Part shown: piece after piece, positions 55,338 through 63,618 of the stretch | How positions within the stretch are numbered: position 1 is the stretch's first letter | Layout: every line of letters begins with the position of its first letter | Assembly (NCBI RefSeq): GCF_947367035.1 | Contig: NZ_CANBCA010000010.1 | Span: 1-63,618, forward strand | Direction: 5' to 3' | From: an uncultured Helicobacter sp. | GTDB taxonomy: Bacteria > Campylobacterota > Campylobacteria > Campylobacterales > Helicobacteraceae | Length of the DNA: 63,618 nucleotides | Notes under the pieces: model-generated | Told to the model about the DNA's origin: nothing | Seen by the model: only the letters and a program-made list of their open reading frames with translations | Database searches by the model: none | Program-made: the position numbers and the translations under genes

Positions 55338-57536
55338 ATGGGTGAAGCGAAGCTGTCGTTTTTAGGACAAGAAGAAAGGTATATTTTTGATAAGTTTGCA
55401 AAACAAGCCAATGGAAGTGTATGTTATCAAAGCGGAAATAATGTTTTACTCGCCGCAGTTGTAATTGATAGTGATTGTATTGTAGAAGAAGATTTTTTAC
55501 CTTTAACTGTGCAATACATTGAAAAGGCTTATGCTGCAGGGAAATTTCCCGGAGGCTATGTGAAAAGAGAAGCAAAGCCTAGTGATTTTGAAACCTTGAC
55601 TGCTAGAATCATAGACCGCTCTTTACGCCCATTATTTCCTAAAAACTACTGCTATCCTACACAAATCACAATTCTTGTTTTAAGTGCTGATAGCAATTCA
55701 GATTTACAGCTTTTGGCTTTAAATGCAGCAAGTGCAGCATTATATGTTTCCGAGATTCCGCTTACCTTTCCTGTCAATGGTGTGCGAATTGGTAGAATTG
55801 GAGAGGAATTCGTGATAAATCCAGATTTAAAAGCACAAGAGCAAAGCACATTGGATTTGTTAGTAAGTGGTGTGAATGAGGATTTGCTAATGATTGAGAT
55901 GCGCACTTTTGGTGGAGTGAGAGTTAAATCTTCAAGAAATCCTTTGAGTTTAATGACAACTTTACAAGAGGAGGAAGCAATTTCCTTGAGTGCAAATGAA
56001 TTAGAAGAAAGTCAATTGATGGAGGCACTAGAGTTAGCACGCACTCAAATTGCTCTTAAAAGTCAGCTAATGAAAGATTCTTTTATGCCTTTTATCAAGA
56101 CACCTTTAAAATTAGAAGAGGGGAGAAAAAGTTTTATATGCGAGAGAATCGCAAATTTTATTTGCGAAAAATATCTAGAGTCATTACAGAGTGTCCTTGC
56201 ATTTTTATCCAAAACAGAAAGGCATAGCCGTTTAAAAGCTTTTGCTAGAAAGATTATGGAGGATTGGAAGCAACAAAATCCTAATGATGTAGAATTCTTA
56301 GAACAACGTGTTGATGAAACACTAGCAAAAGTGAAGCGCACTCTTGTTCGTAAGATGATACTAGAGGAAGGCAAACGAGCAGATGGTAGAGGATTAAAAG
56401 AAGTGCGCCCTATTAGCATTGAGACAAACCTTTTGCCTAAAGCTCACGCAAGCGCACTTTTTACGCGAGGGCAAACACAAGCACTTGTGGTCTGCACACT
56501 GGGGGGGGATATGGACGCACAAAATTATGAATTACTCACAGAAAAATCTACTTCCAAAGAACGTTTTATGGTGCATTATAATTTTCCACCTTTTAGTGTC
56601 GGGGAAGCAAGTCCTATTGGTGCGACAGGCAGGAGGGAGTTAGGACACGGCAATCTTGCCAAACGCGCACTAGAATGTAGTTTGATTAATGGGGATTCTA
56701 AAACGATTCGTTTAGTGTCTGAAATCTTAGAATCTAATGGCTCTTCTTCTATGGCAACGGTGTGTGGCGGTTCTTTGGCATTAGCAGCTGCAGATATAGA
56801 ATGCGTTGCACTCATTGCTGGGGTTGCTATGGGACTTGTGTGTGAGGGAGAAAAGTATGCGATTCTAACTGATATTATAGGCCTAGAAGACCACGAGGGC
56901 GATATGGATTTCAAAGTTGCAGGGAGTATCAATGGAATCACTGCATTACAAATGGATATTAAGCTTGGAGGGTTGAAAACAGAAATCTTAAAAGATGCAC
57001 TTTTTCAAGCAAAAGAAGCACGTTTGCATATTTTAAAAATAATGGAAGAGGCAAAGAGTAAAATAGTTTTAAACACAGAATCTCTCCCTAGCGCACAAAC
57101 TTTTGCAATTCACCCAAGCAAGATTGTAGAAGTGATTGGACAAGCAGGAAAAACAATTAAGGAAATCATTGAGAAATTTGAAGTCGTGATTGATTTAAAT
57201 CGCGAAAATGGTGAAGTTAAAGTCAGTGGTGGAAATAAACAAAAAGTGAATGCGGCAAAAGAGCATATTATAAACATTGCCAATACTAAAGAATATAAAC
57301 CAAATTTTGATGAACTTTATCAAGTGGGAGATATTTACACAGGGAAAGTAAAAAAAGTGGTAGAATTTGGCGCATTTATAGAATTACCGCATCATTATGA
57401 TGGATTGTTGCACGTCTCCAAAGTTACAAATAATAGAAGCGAACGCATTAGTGATTATCTAAAAGAGGGAGATGAAGTGCGTGTAGAGGTACTATCACTT
57501 AATAAAAATAAAGTGGAATTAGGGCTTGTAGATTAG
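55338..57536 (+). CDS. pnp: Polyribonucleotide nucleotidyltransferase
   Basis: PNPase degrades RNA from the 3' end by phosphorolysis. The 732 residues hold two RNase PH domains (first with FPGGYVKREAKPSDFETLTAR, second with RRELGHGNLAKRAL and the DMDFKVAG catalytic region), then a KH domain (about 590-640, VIGQAGKTIKEI) and an S1 domain (about 655-730). A G8 homopolymer lies in the coding sequence at 56501-56508. Confidence 0.97.
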   Translation: MGEAKLSFLGQEERYIFDKFAKQANGSVCYQSGNNVLLAAVVIDSDCIVEEDFLPLTVQYIEKAYAAGKFPGGYVKREAKPSDFETLTARIIDRSLRPLFPKNYCYPTQITILVLSADSNSDLQLLALNAASAALYVSEIPLTFPVNGVRIGRIGEEFVINPDLKAQEQSTLDLLVSGVNEDLLMIEMRTFGGVRVKSSRNPLSLMTTLQEEEAISLSANELEESQLMEALELARTQIALKSQLMKDSFMPFIKTPLKLEEGRKSFICERIANFICEKYLESLQSVLAFLSKTERHSRLKAFARKIMEDWKQQNPNDVEFLEQRVDETLAKVKRTLVRKMILEEGKRADGRGLKEVRPISIETNLLPKAHASALFTRGQTQALVVCTLGGDMDAQNYELLTEKSTSKERFMVHYNFPPFSVGEASPIGATGRRELGHGNLAKRALECSLINGDSKTIRLVSEILESNGSSSMATVCGGSLALAAADIECVALIAGVAMGLVCEGEKYAILTDIIGLEDHEGDMDFKVAGSINGITALQMDIKLGGLKTEILKDALFQAKEARLHILKIMEEAKSKIVLNTESLPSAQTFAIHPSKIVEVIGQAGKTIKEIIEKFEVVIDLNRENGEVKVSGGNKQKVNAAKEHIINIANTKEYKPNFDELYQVGDIYTGKVKKVVEFGAFIELPHHYDGLLHVSKVTNNRSERISDYLKEGDEVRVEVLSLNKNKVELGLVD

Positions 57537-57643
57537 CTTAAATTAAACAAAAATTTAGCTAAGCACATTTATAATTGTACCTTACAAAGTGATAAGTAGG
57601 GGAATGAATCCGAACGGACTTTGAAATTTTTAAGGAGAAAGAA

Positions 57644-57949
57644 ATGAAAAAATTACTTTTAGTGTTTTTTGCATTAGCTAGTGTGGCATTTGCCGCGGAA
57701 GGTAACGAAATGTTGCTCTCTTATTCTGCAATTGCAGCAGGTGTAGGTTTGGGTATCGCAGCTCTTGGTGGTGCGATTGGTATGGGTAGCACAGCAGCAG
57801 CGACAATTTCTGGTATGGCTAGAAATCCGGGCGTTGGTGGAAAATTAATGACAACAATGTTTATCGCACTAGCGATGATTGAAGCGCAAGTTATCTATAC
57901 CCTTGTTGTTGCGTTAATCCTACTTTACGCAAACCCTTTCTTAGGCTAA
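57644..57949 (+). CDS. atpE: ATP synthase F0 subunit c
   Basis: Proton-carrying ring subunit. The 101-residue protein has a cleavable-looking N-terminal helix (MKKLLLVFFALASVAFA) and then the two c-subunit helices: AIAAGVGLGIAALGGAIG and the second with the ion-binding Glu in ALAMIEAQVIY. An AAGGAG ribosome site is ideally placed. It stands alone, far from atpB and the F1 genes, as in related genomes. Confidence 0.96.
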   Translation: MKKLLLVFFALASVAFAAEGNEMLLSYSAIAAGVGLGIAALGGAIGMGSTAAATISGMARNPGVGGKLMTTMFIALAMIEAQVIYTLVVALILLYANPFLG

Positions 57950-57964
57950 TTAATAGTTAAAATT

Positions 57965-57984
57965 CCTTAGGCACTTGCCTAAGG
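57965..57984 (+). terminator. Hairpin between atpE and tRNA-Leu
   Basis: A perfect 9-bp stem CCTTAGGCA-CT-TGCCTAAGG ending 3 bases before the tRNA. No T-run follows, so it may protect the abundant atpE mRNA 3' end or mark a processing site rather than stop transcription. Confidence 0.5.
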
Positions 57985-57987
57985 TGT

Positions 57988-58071
57988 GCGCTGGTGGTGG
58001 AATGGTAGACACACCATCTTGAGGGGGTGGCGGGGTGACCCGTGCGAGTTCAAGTCTCGCTCAGCGCACCA
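57988..58071 (+). tRNA. tRNA-Leu(GAG)
   Basis: Class II tRNA with long variable arm: acceptor GCGCTGG/TCAGCGC, anticodon GAG in TTGAGGG, T-loop GTTCAAGTC and encoded CCA. Confidence 0.95.
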
Positions 58072-58189
58072 CTCAATCTTTTTATTATTTTTTCTATTTT
58101 TATTCAGTTAATTAGACATTTATGTTAAGATTTTGAATTTTAGAATGTTAAATAAAGATTCTAATTTAATTTGAAATATAAGAGAAACA

Positions 58190-59446
58190 ATGAATCTACA
58201 AGAACAATTACAGAAAACCAAAGCAAGTAAAAGTATTTTATCTTCCCTGTCTCATAATGTGCGTATTGAATTTTTACGAGATTGTGCAGATTTGCTTTTA
58301 GAATCACAAAGTGTTATTTTGCAAGCCAATCAAGAGGATTTAAGCCTTGCAGAGGATTTAAAATTAAGTAGTGCAATGAGGGAACGCTTGGAGTTGAATC
58401 CTAAAAAAATAGCAAGTATGGCGGAATCTTTACGGCAAATTGCAGATTTTCCAGACCCACTTAATAGAATTTTAGGAGGATTTACAAATCATTGCGGTTT
58501 AAGGATTGAAAAGGTAAGCGCACCCCTTGGAGTGATTGCTACAATTTATGAATCGCGTCCAAATGTAACAAGTGATGTCGCAGCCTTGTGCTTTAAAAGT
58601 GGAAATGCCTGCGTTTTAAAAGGTGGCAAGGAGGCTCAAAAGAGTAATGAAGTCATTATGCAGGTTTTTTATCAGATTCTTAAAAAGCATCATTTGCCTT
58701 TGGATTGTATGGTTCTACTTCCGTCTATGCGTGATAGAGAAGAGTTAAAAGAGCTTTTGGGTGCAAAAGATTTTATTGATTTAATCATTCCACGTGGAGG
58801 TGAGGGGCTGATTAATTTTGTAACAGAATATGCAAAAGTGCCTGTTATCAAGCACGATAAAGGGGTTTGTCATATTTTTGCTCATCATTCTTGTAAGATT
58901 CCAGAATCCATTGCGATAATTGTTAATGCCAAAACTTCTCGTCCAAGTGTATGTAATGCTTGTGAAACATTGCTTATAGATTCTGTTTTTGCGCAGGAGT
59001 TTTTACCTAAAGTTGCAGAATCTTTGAAGCAAAAGGGCACGATTTTAAAGGGCGATAGAGAATCTTGCGAGATTTTGAAAGCTTGTGGGATAGAATGTGA
59101 GCAAATTTCTTTGCAAGATTATTTTATAGAATATGGAGAAAATATTTTAAATTTGCGTCTTGTCAATGGACTTCAAGAAGCCTTAGAACATATTGAAAAG
59201 TTTGGCAGTGGGCATAGTGAAGCAATTTTAAGTGAAGATTATAGTGTTATAGAGTTATTTTTAAATGCAGTGGATTCTGCGTGTGTGTATGCCAACGCTT
59301 CTACGCGTTTTAGTGATGGTGGAGAATTTGGCTATGGAGCAGAAGTTGGAATCTCTACTTCAAAGATTCACGCACGCGGTCCAATGGGTGTAGAGTCTCT
59401 AACGATTTATAAATATAAAGTTTATGGTAATGGACAGGTGCGTTAA
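58190..59446 (+). CDS. proA: Gamma-glutamyl phosphate reductase
   Basis: NADPH-dependent reductase of proline synthesis, 418 residues. The catalytic cysteine is C255 in SRPSVCNACETLL, with the aldehyde-dehydrogenase-like GVIATIYESRPNVTSD and LIIPRGGEGLINFV blocks upstream and SDGGEFGYGAEVGISTSK near the end. proB is not adjacent. Confidence 0.96.
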   Translation: MNLQEQLQKTKASKSILSSLSHNVRIEFLRDCADLLLESQSVILQANQEDLSLAEDLKLSSAMRERLELNPKKIASMAESLRQIADFPDPLNRILGGFTNHCGLRIEKVSAPLGVIATIYESRPNVTSDVAALCFKSGNACVLKGGKEAQKSNEVIMQVFYQILKKHHLPLDCMVLLPSMRDREELKELLGAKDFIDLIIPRGGEGLINFVTEYAKVPVIKHDKGVCHIFAHHSCKIPESIAIIVNAKTSRPSVCNACETLLIDSVFAQEFLPKVAESLKQKGTILKGDRESCEILKACGIECEQISLQDYFIEYGENILNLRLVNGLQEALEHIEKFGSGHSEAILSEDYSVIELFLNAVDSACVYANASTRFSDGGEFGYGAEVGISTSKIHARGPMGVESLTIYKYKVYGNGQVR

Positions 59447-59489
59447 GGATTCTTAAGTATTTGCGTTGATTAACTTTAGGAATTTGTAA

Positions 59490-60790
59490 ATGAAAAAGAT
59501 TTTTGGTTGGTTTTATACTTGATTTTTATCCATTTACTCGCTAATATTTCTGCACAATCGCAAAGTCAAAGCTTTGAGGATTCCACAATAGAATCTTCTA
59601 TACAAATTTAACGAAGTGATAAACAAAGCACTCTAGAGAATAAATATCAAAACAATGTAGAATCCCAAACTTTAAAAATTCTTCTTCAAAATGCTTTGCG
59701 CAATCCACTTTTACAAAGTGAAGAGACGCAAATGAGAGCCTTAGAAGAAGAAAAAATGCTTTATATGCAGAATATTTGCCAAAAGTTGTGGTAGGTTATG
59801 CTTACCAAAATATACAAAATCCTAATATTTTTTATCCTAAAAAGATAAAAGGTGTTTTTGTAGAAGCGCAATGGTTGATTTTGATGAATTAGCACGTGAG
59901 GGTAGATTGGAAATTACTGATTATAAACTCAAAGCCGAAGAACACGAGAGCAAAAGCACAAAAGAGCAGTTGCAATTAAAAATCATTCAAGAATATTTTA
60001 ATGCTTTAAGTGTGCAAAGTAGGCTAAGCGCACTGATAAATCAACAAGAAGAGCTTAAGGAAAGTATTTTTAAATATCAAAGATTCTATGATACGGGACT
60101 TGCTTCGTTAGATGCATTAGAAGCAATTAAAGCGCAAAGCTATCAAAATATTATAATATAGAATCTACCAAAACTGCCCTTAAAGCACATTTGGAGCAAC
60201 TTTCGCTTTTGAGTGGAGTAGAGATAAATACTCTAAATGAGCGCACAAATTTGCAAGAAGTTTCTTTGAATCTCCCCTCAAAAGAGCGGGAGGATTTGCA
60301 AGCAAATTTTTATGTCCTTAAAGCACAAGAAAGTGTTAAATCCCAATACACTTATTTGCCAATAATTTCTCTTAGCAATCGTTATATGCGCTACCATTAT
60401 GATGAACGCAATTTGCCTAATCTGCCCTTTGTGATTCCTATTGACCCTACTTATCAGAACACATTTGGTTTGTCTGTCTGTTTTACACTTTTTGATTCTT
60501 TGGCAACATATAGGGAACGTGAAAGTGCATACCTAAACGCAATGGCTGCAAACTTTGAATATATTTATCTTAAAGATTCTCAAAGAAGAGAACTTGTAAT
60601 TGCAAAGGAGAGTTTAAAGAGTGCTAAAGAGAAAATAAAATGGGCAGATTCTAGCTATCAATCCGCTTCTATTGCTTATTCTTATGCAAAAGAAAAATTT
60701 AATGTCTAACTACACAATATCTTAATGCTTTAAGCACATTGCTTAATGCACAAAGTTTTTATGACGCTGCACGTTTTGATATGAAGTGAA
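59490..60790 (+). pseudogene. TolC-family outer-membrane factor pseudogene (efflux operon gene 1)
   Basis: Decayed outer-membrane efflux gene. After MKKIF the signal peptide continues in another frame (WLVLYLIFIHLLANISAQS), then a TAA. LKILLQNALRNPLLQSE, a frameshift, EYLPKVVVGYAYQNI, a frameshift, and a long intact piece (59871-60161) with EYFNALSVQSRLSAL and TGLASLDALEAIKAQSYQNI follow. After another frameshift 60191-60709 gives VKSQYTYLPIISLSNRY and the tail runs NAQSFYDAARFDMK. Together these cover most of a TolC/HefA-like protein, with at least four disabling changes. Confidence 0.85.
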
Positions 60791-60857
60791 AAAGGCAAAT
60801 TTCTCTACAAGAGTGGAGAGAAATTAGAATCTTTTATCGCAGATTAAGGGGTATAGA

Positions 60858-61137
60858 ATGCAACAAGAGGAGAGCAAAAATAAAAAGTTAAAAGACATCG
60901 TAAATCTTTTTAGTTTTGCTATTTTGTGTTTTGGTCAAGTTTTTGCACAACCTAATGAAGTGTATGCAACCTTTGAAGTTCAAGCACTTCAAAGAGCCAC
61001 TTTAGCTCTTAGTGCTAATGGTGTAGTAGAGGAGATTTTTGTAGAAGTGGGAGCGCAAGTAAAAAAAGAGAAATTACTTGCATTAAAAGTAAAAGATGTG
61101 AAAGAGAATGTGCAAATTGCAAGAGCAAATTTAGAAG
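60858..61137 (+). pseudogene. Membrane-fusion protein remnant (efflux operon gene 2)
   Basis: The first ~93 residues of an RND periplasmic adaptor: hydrophobic signal region ending FGQVFAQ, then ALQRATLALSANGVVEEIFVEVGAQVKKEKLLALK, the biotinyl-lipoyl half-motif. It then changes in frame, near NLEVVEGKV, into N-terminal RND transporter sequence. The rest of the adaptor (about 130-150 residues) and the start of the transporter gene are gone, so a deletion fused the two genes. Confidence 0.8.
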
Positions 61138-63089
61138 TGGTAGAGGGCAAAGTAACAGATAAAATTGAAGGGGCAATTAGCGGGATAGAATCGTTAAAGA
61201 AATTACCTCTACAAGTGTAGATAGTGTGAGCGTTGTTGTCGTGGAGTTTGAATTAGAAAAAGATATTGAAATTGCCGCAAATGACGTGCGGAATAAAGTC
61301 TCAACCCTTAGTTTTGGAAGTGAGATTCAATCGCCTATGATTGAAAAATTCAATGTCGGTGGCGCACTGACTATTTCGCTCTTTGTTAGCCCTAGAACCA
61401 AGATTGAAAATACACAAGAATTATTAGAGTTAAATGTTCATACAGGCTTAAATCAAACCTCTTTTGCAGAGAATAAAGGTGTAGATAAGGTAAATCTTGT
61501 AGGTTATTTAGAGCGTGAGATTAAGGTCCTCCCTTTTCCTAATGCATTAAATAAATATAACCTTACCTTTACAGATATTGTCCGTGCAATTAATGCACAA
61601 AATATTGAAATTGATGGTGGAAGATTAATCAGTAAGGAAAAGGAATGGAAACTGATTACCAAGGCAGATGCAAGTAATGTGCAAGATTTGGGTAATCTTT
61701 TAATCGGAGAGGGGATTAAATTAAGTGATATTGCATTGATTGTTGATTCTGTTAAGGAGCAACGCAGTTTTTCTCATTTAATAACCAAAGAAACAAGTGG
61801 AAGTGGAATCTCGCTAGAAGTGCAGAAAATCACAGGTGCAAATGAGATTGAAATTGCAGATTCTATCAAAGAGATTTTACCCTTTTTGTAAGAAATTAGC
61901 CTACAATACCAGCTCACACTTGTGCGTGAATGGTTGCAATTACCCTCGCAATAGGGATTATTATTGATGATGCGATTGTGGTGATTGAGAATATTTATAA
62001 AAAACTAGAAAATGGAATGCAGTGCAAAGAAGCGGCATATCAGTGTTTGTGCGAGATAGGTTTCGCCCTTGTTGCAATCTTGTATGTTGCTTGCGGTGTT
62101 TATTCCTATTGCAAATATGAGCGGTGTAACTGAGAGGTTTTTTACTTCTTTTGGGCTAACCCTTGCTGCATCAATTATCATTTCCTATGTTGTTGTGATT
62201 ACTTTTATTCCAATGCTAAGTTCGCGTATTGCAGATTCTAGTTCTAATTATAAGGAGTTTAAAGGGTTTTGGCAGAGATTTTATCTTTGGAGTGAGAAAT
62301 ATAAAATCTTGGAGAGTTTTTATGTTCAAACTTTAAAATGGGTTTTAAAGCATAAAACTATTGTGATTGGAGTGATTGTAGGAGTTTTTGTGCTTTCGCT
62401 CTTTTTCGTTTGCAATTAAATCGCGCACTTGTTGCACAATATGGTTTCAATGCACAAGAAGTTGCAATGGCATTGAATAATGCCTTTAGTGGAGCGCAGA
62501 AATTTCTTATTATCGTGAAGGGGGTAAAGAATATGATATTGTATTGCTTAGTCCCAAAAAAGATTCCATTATGGATTTGAGTTACTTAAGTCCTAGAAAT
62601 TCAAGTGAGGAAAATGTGTTTTTAGAGGGATTGGTAGAGATAGAAGAGGTGGGGGCAACAACAAATATTAAACATTATGATAGACAAAGAAGTGTAATGA
62701 TCTATGCGAATTTGTTTTTAATTTATTTTATTTTGGTGTCTTTAATCCCTCTTGCAACCATTGGTCATTATGACGACTTTACCCTTAAGCTTTACAGGGG
62801 CATTTTGGCACTTTTTATCAGTGGAAAATCGTTAAGTTTATTTAGTACTATGGGATTAATGCTTTTAATGGGGCTTGTGGGAAAAATGCGACTTTAATCT
62901 TTGATGTGGTCAATGACAAACGCTCTAATGGTGTTTGGAATGTTTCCTTTTGCACTTGCTGGAGGTGCTGGAAGTGGAATCAAATCGCCAATGGGTATTG
63001 CTCATCTCTATGATTTTAAGTTTATTGCTTGTGCCTGCTTTTATCGTCTAATTGCCCCTTTGGACGATAAATTAAGAAAGTGGTATTAG
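61138..63089 (+). pseudogene. RND efflux transporter pseudogene (efflux operon gene 3)
   Basis: Scattered pieces of an AcrB/HefC-type pump. In order: DKIEGAISGIESLKKL, a 1-base shift near 61205, TSTSVDSVSVVVVEFELEKD and the porter domain to KEILPFL. A deletion and stop lead to the transmembrane-4 motif TLAIGIIIDDAIVVIENIY; then a frameshift, FIPIANMSGVTERFF and FGLTLAASIIISYVVVITF. More stops and deletions follow, ending with LMLLMGLVGK and FYRLIAPLDDKLRKWY. Roughly 40% of a ~1020-residue pump remains. H. pylori hefABC has the same gene order. Confidence 0.85.
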
Positions 63090-63132
63090 TAATATAGATT
63101 GTAAGATTCTTTAAGAACCTTACAATCTGGTG

Positions 63133-63618
63133 TTATAGGCTATTTTGCAAGAGGGTATTAAGACGTTTGACAAAGGCATTTACATCTTTTAATTTTCCAC
63201 CCTCTAAAAGCTTGGCTTCTTCAAGTAGTAAATATGCAACTTCTTCTATCTTGTGTTCTTCTGCGTCTAAGAGTTTGGTTACAATAATATGATTTGGGTT
63301 GAGTTCTAAAATAGGTTTTGGCTCTGGAATCTCTGCTCCCATTCCCATTGCCCCCATTTGCTTCATCATCTTAACCATCGCAGCATTAGGGTCTTCAGGG
63401 TCTCCTACAATACACGAAGGAGCGTCAATTAAACGAGAGCTTAAGCGCACTTCTTTGACTTCCTCGCCTAGAGTTTTGCCAAATTTTTCAAGCAGTGGTT
63501 TAAATCTTTCTTTGATTTCTTCGTTGAGATTTTCCTCACCTAAATCCTCTAATGCTTCTTTGGAAGTGATAGAACGCAAAGGTGTTTTGTCATAATCTTG
63601 AACCATAGGCATTACGAT
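63133..63618 (-). CDS. htpG: Chaperone HtpG (Hsp90), C-terminal part
   Basis: The C-terminal ~161 residues of bacterial Hsp90; the frame is open to the window end, so the gene continues outside. It shows the ...VMPMV start of the C-terminal domain, RLSSRLIDAPSCIV, a Met/Gly-rich flexible loop (MKQMGAMGMG), LELNPNHIIV and a helical end LLLEEAKLLEGGKL used for dimerisation. Confidence 0.92.
   Translation of the reverse strand: MVMPMVQDYDKTPLRSITSKEALEDLGEENLNEEIKERFKPLLEKFGKTLGEEVKEVRLSSRLIDAPSCIVGDPEDPNAAMVKMMKQMGAMGMGAEIPEPKPILELNPNHIIVTKLLDAEEHKIEEVAYLLLEEAKLLEGGKLKDVNAFVKRLNTLLQNSL

Noticed and set aside
60858-61220. 120-residue ORF as a complete small periplasmic protein
   Set aside because: The first part is the start of an adaptor and the last ~27 residues are RND transporter sequence, so it is a deletion fusion.

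Overview
The window looks like chromosome from an epsilonproteobacterium (Campylobacterota), most likely an enterohepatic Helicobacter. The evidence is AT-rich DNA plus gene neighbourhoods I recognise from Helicobacter and Campylobacter: cheY-prmA-ftsH-(Psd-like)-pssA; flhX-ribE opposite tatD; purD-RDD-lptD-phosphoribosyltransferase-pnp-atpE; and a pseB-pseC-pseF pseudaminic acid operon. Species cannot be fixed without a search.

Layout. 1-18.5 kb is mostly a housekeeping run on the minus strand: a trpF tail, a broken MOSC gene, a ThiE/TenI-like gene, atpB, an RDD protein, pyrE, frr, secG, leuA with a likely leucine leader peptide, pssA, a Psd-like protein without its catalytic serine, ftsH, prmA, cheY, hisA, hisH, a sensor-like membrane protein and an exonuclease. 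Then come pdxJ (+), dnaB, an EI24 protein, a small conserved protein and queH. tRNA-Glu and two uncharacterised plus-strand genes follow (18.5-21.6 kb). At 22-29.6 kb are a YhbP-like gene, mnmA, a decayed phosphoethanolamine transferase next to flgG, two rod genes behind a sigma-54 promoter, flhX, ribE, tatD, ahpC and a Tat-exported aldo/keto reductase. 29.7-33.5 kb is a restriction-modification island with two D12-class adenine methyltransferases and two candidate nucleases. 34-35.3 kb holds YbaK and TolC-like relics beside a MerR regulator.

From 35 kb: ppc, a large autotransporter behind a G14 tract, a TraT-like lipoprotein, tRNA-His and tRNA-Pro, pseF/pseC/pseB, purB, an RluA-type enzyme, gltX, a c-type cytochrome, a candidate 6S RNA, purD, an RDD protein, lptD, a phosphoribosyltransferase, pnp, atpE, tRNA-Leu and proA. 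The last 3.7 kb is a disintegrated TolC-MFP-RND efflux operon, then the C-terminus of htpG.

Themes. Surface biology is prominent: pseudaminic acid synthesis for flagellin glycosylation, rod proteins, LptD, TraT and an autotransporter whose promoter spacer appears able to slip. Gene decay is also prominent (MOSC, Ept, YbaK, two efflux relics, one methyltransferase frameshift). Short intergenic hairpins with conserved flanks and variable self-complementary cores recur. All functional calls come from reading protein motifs and synteny by eye; no database search was run.
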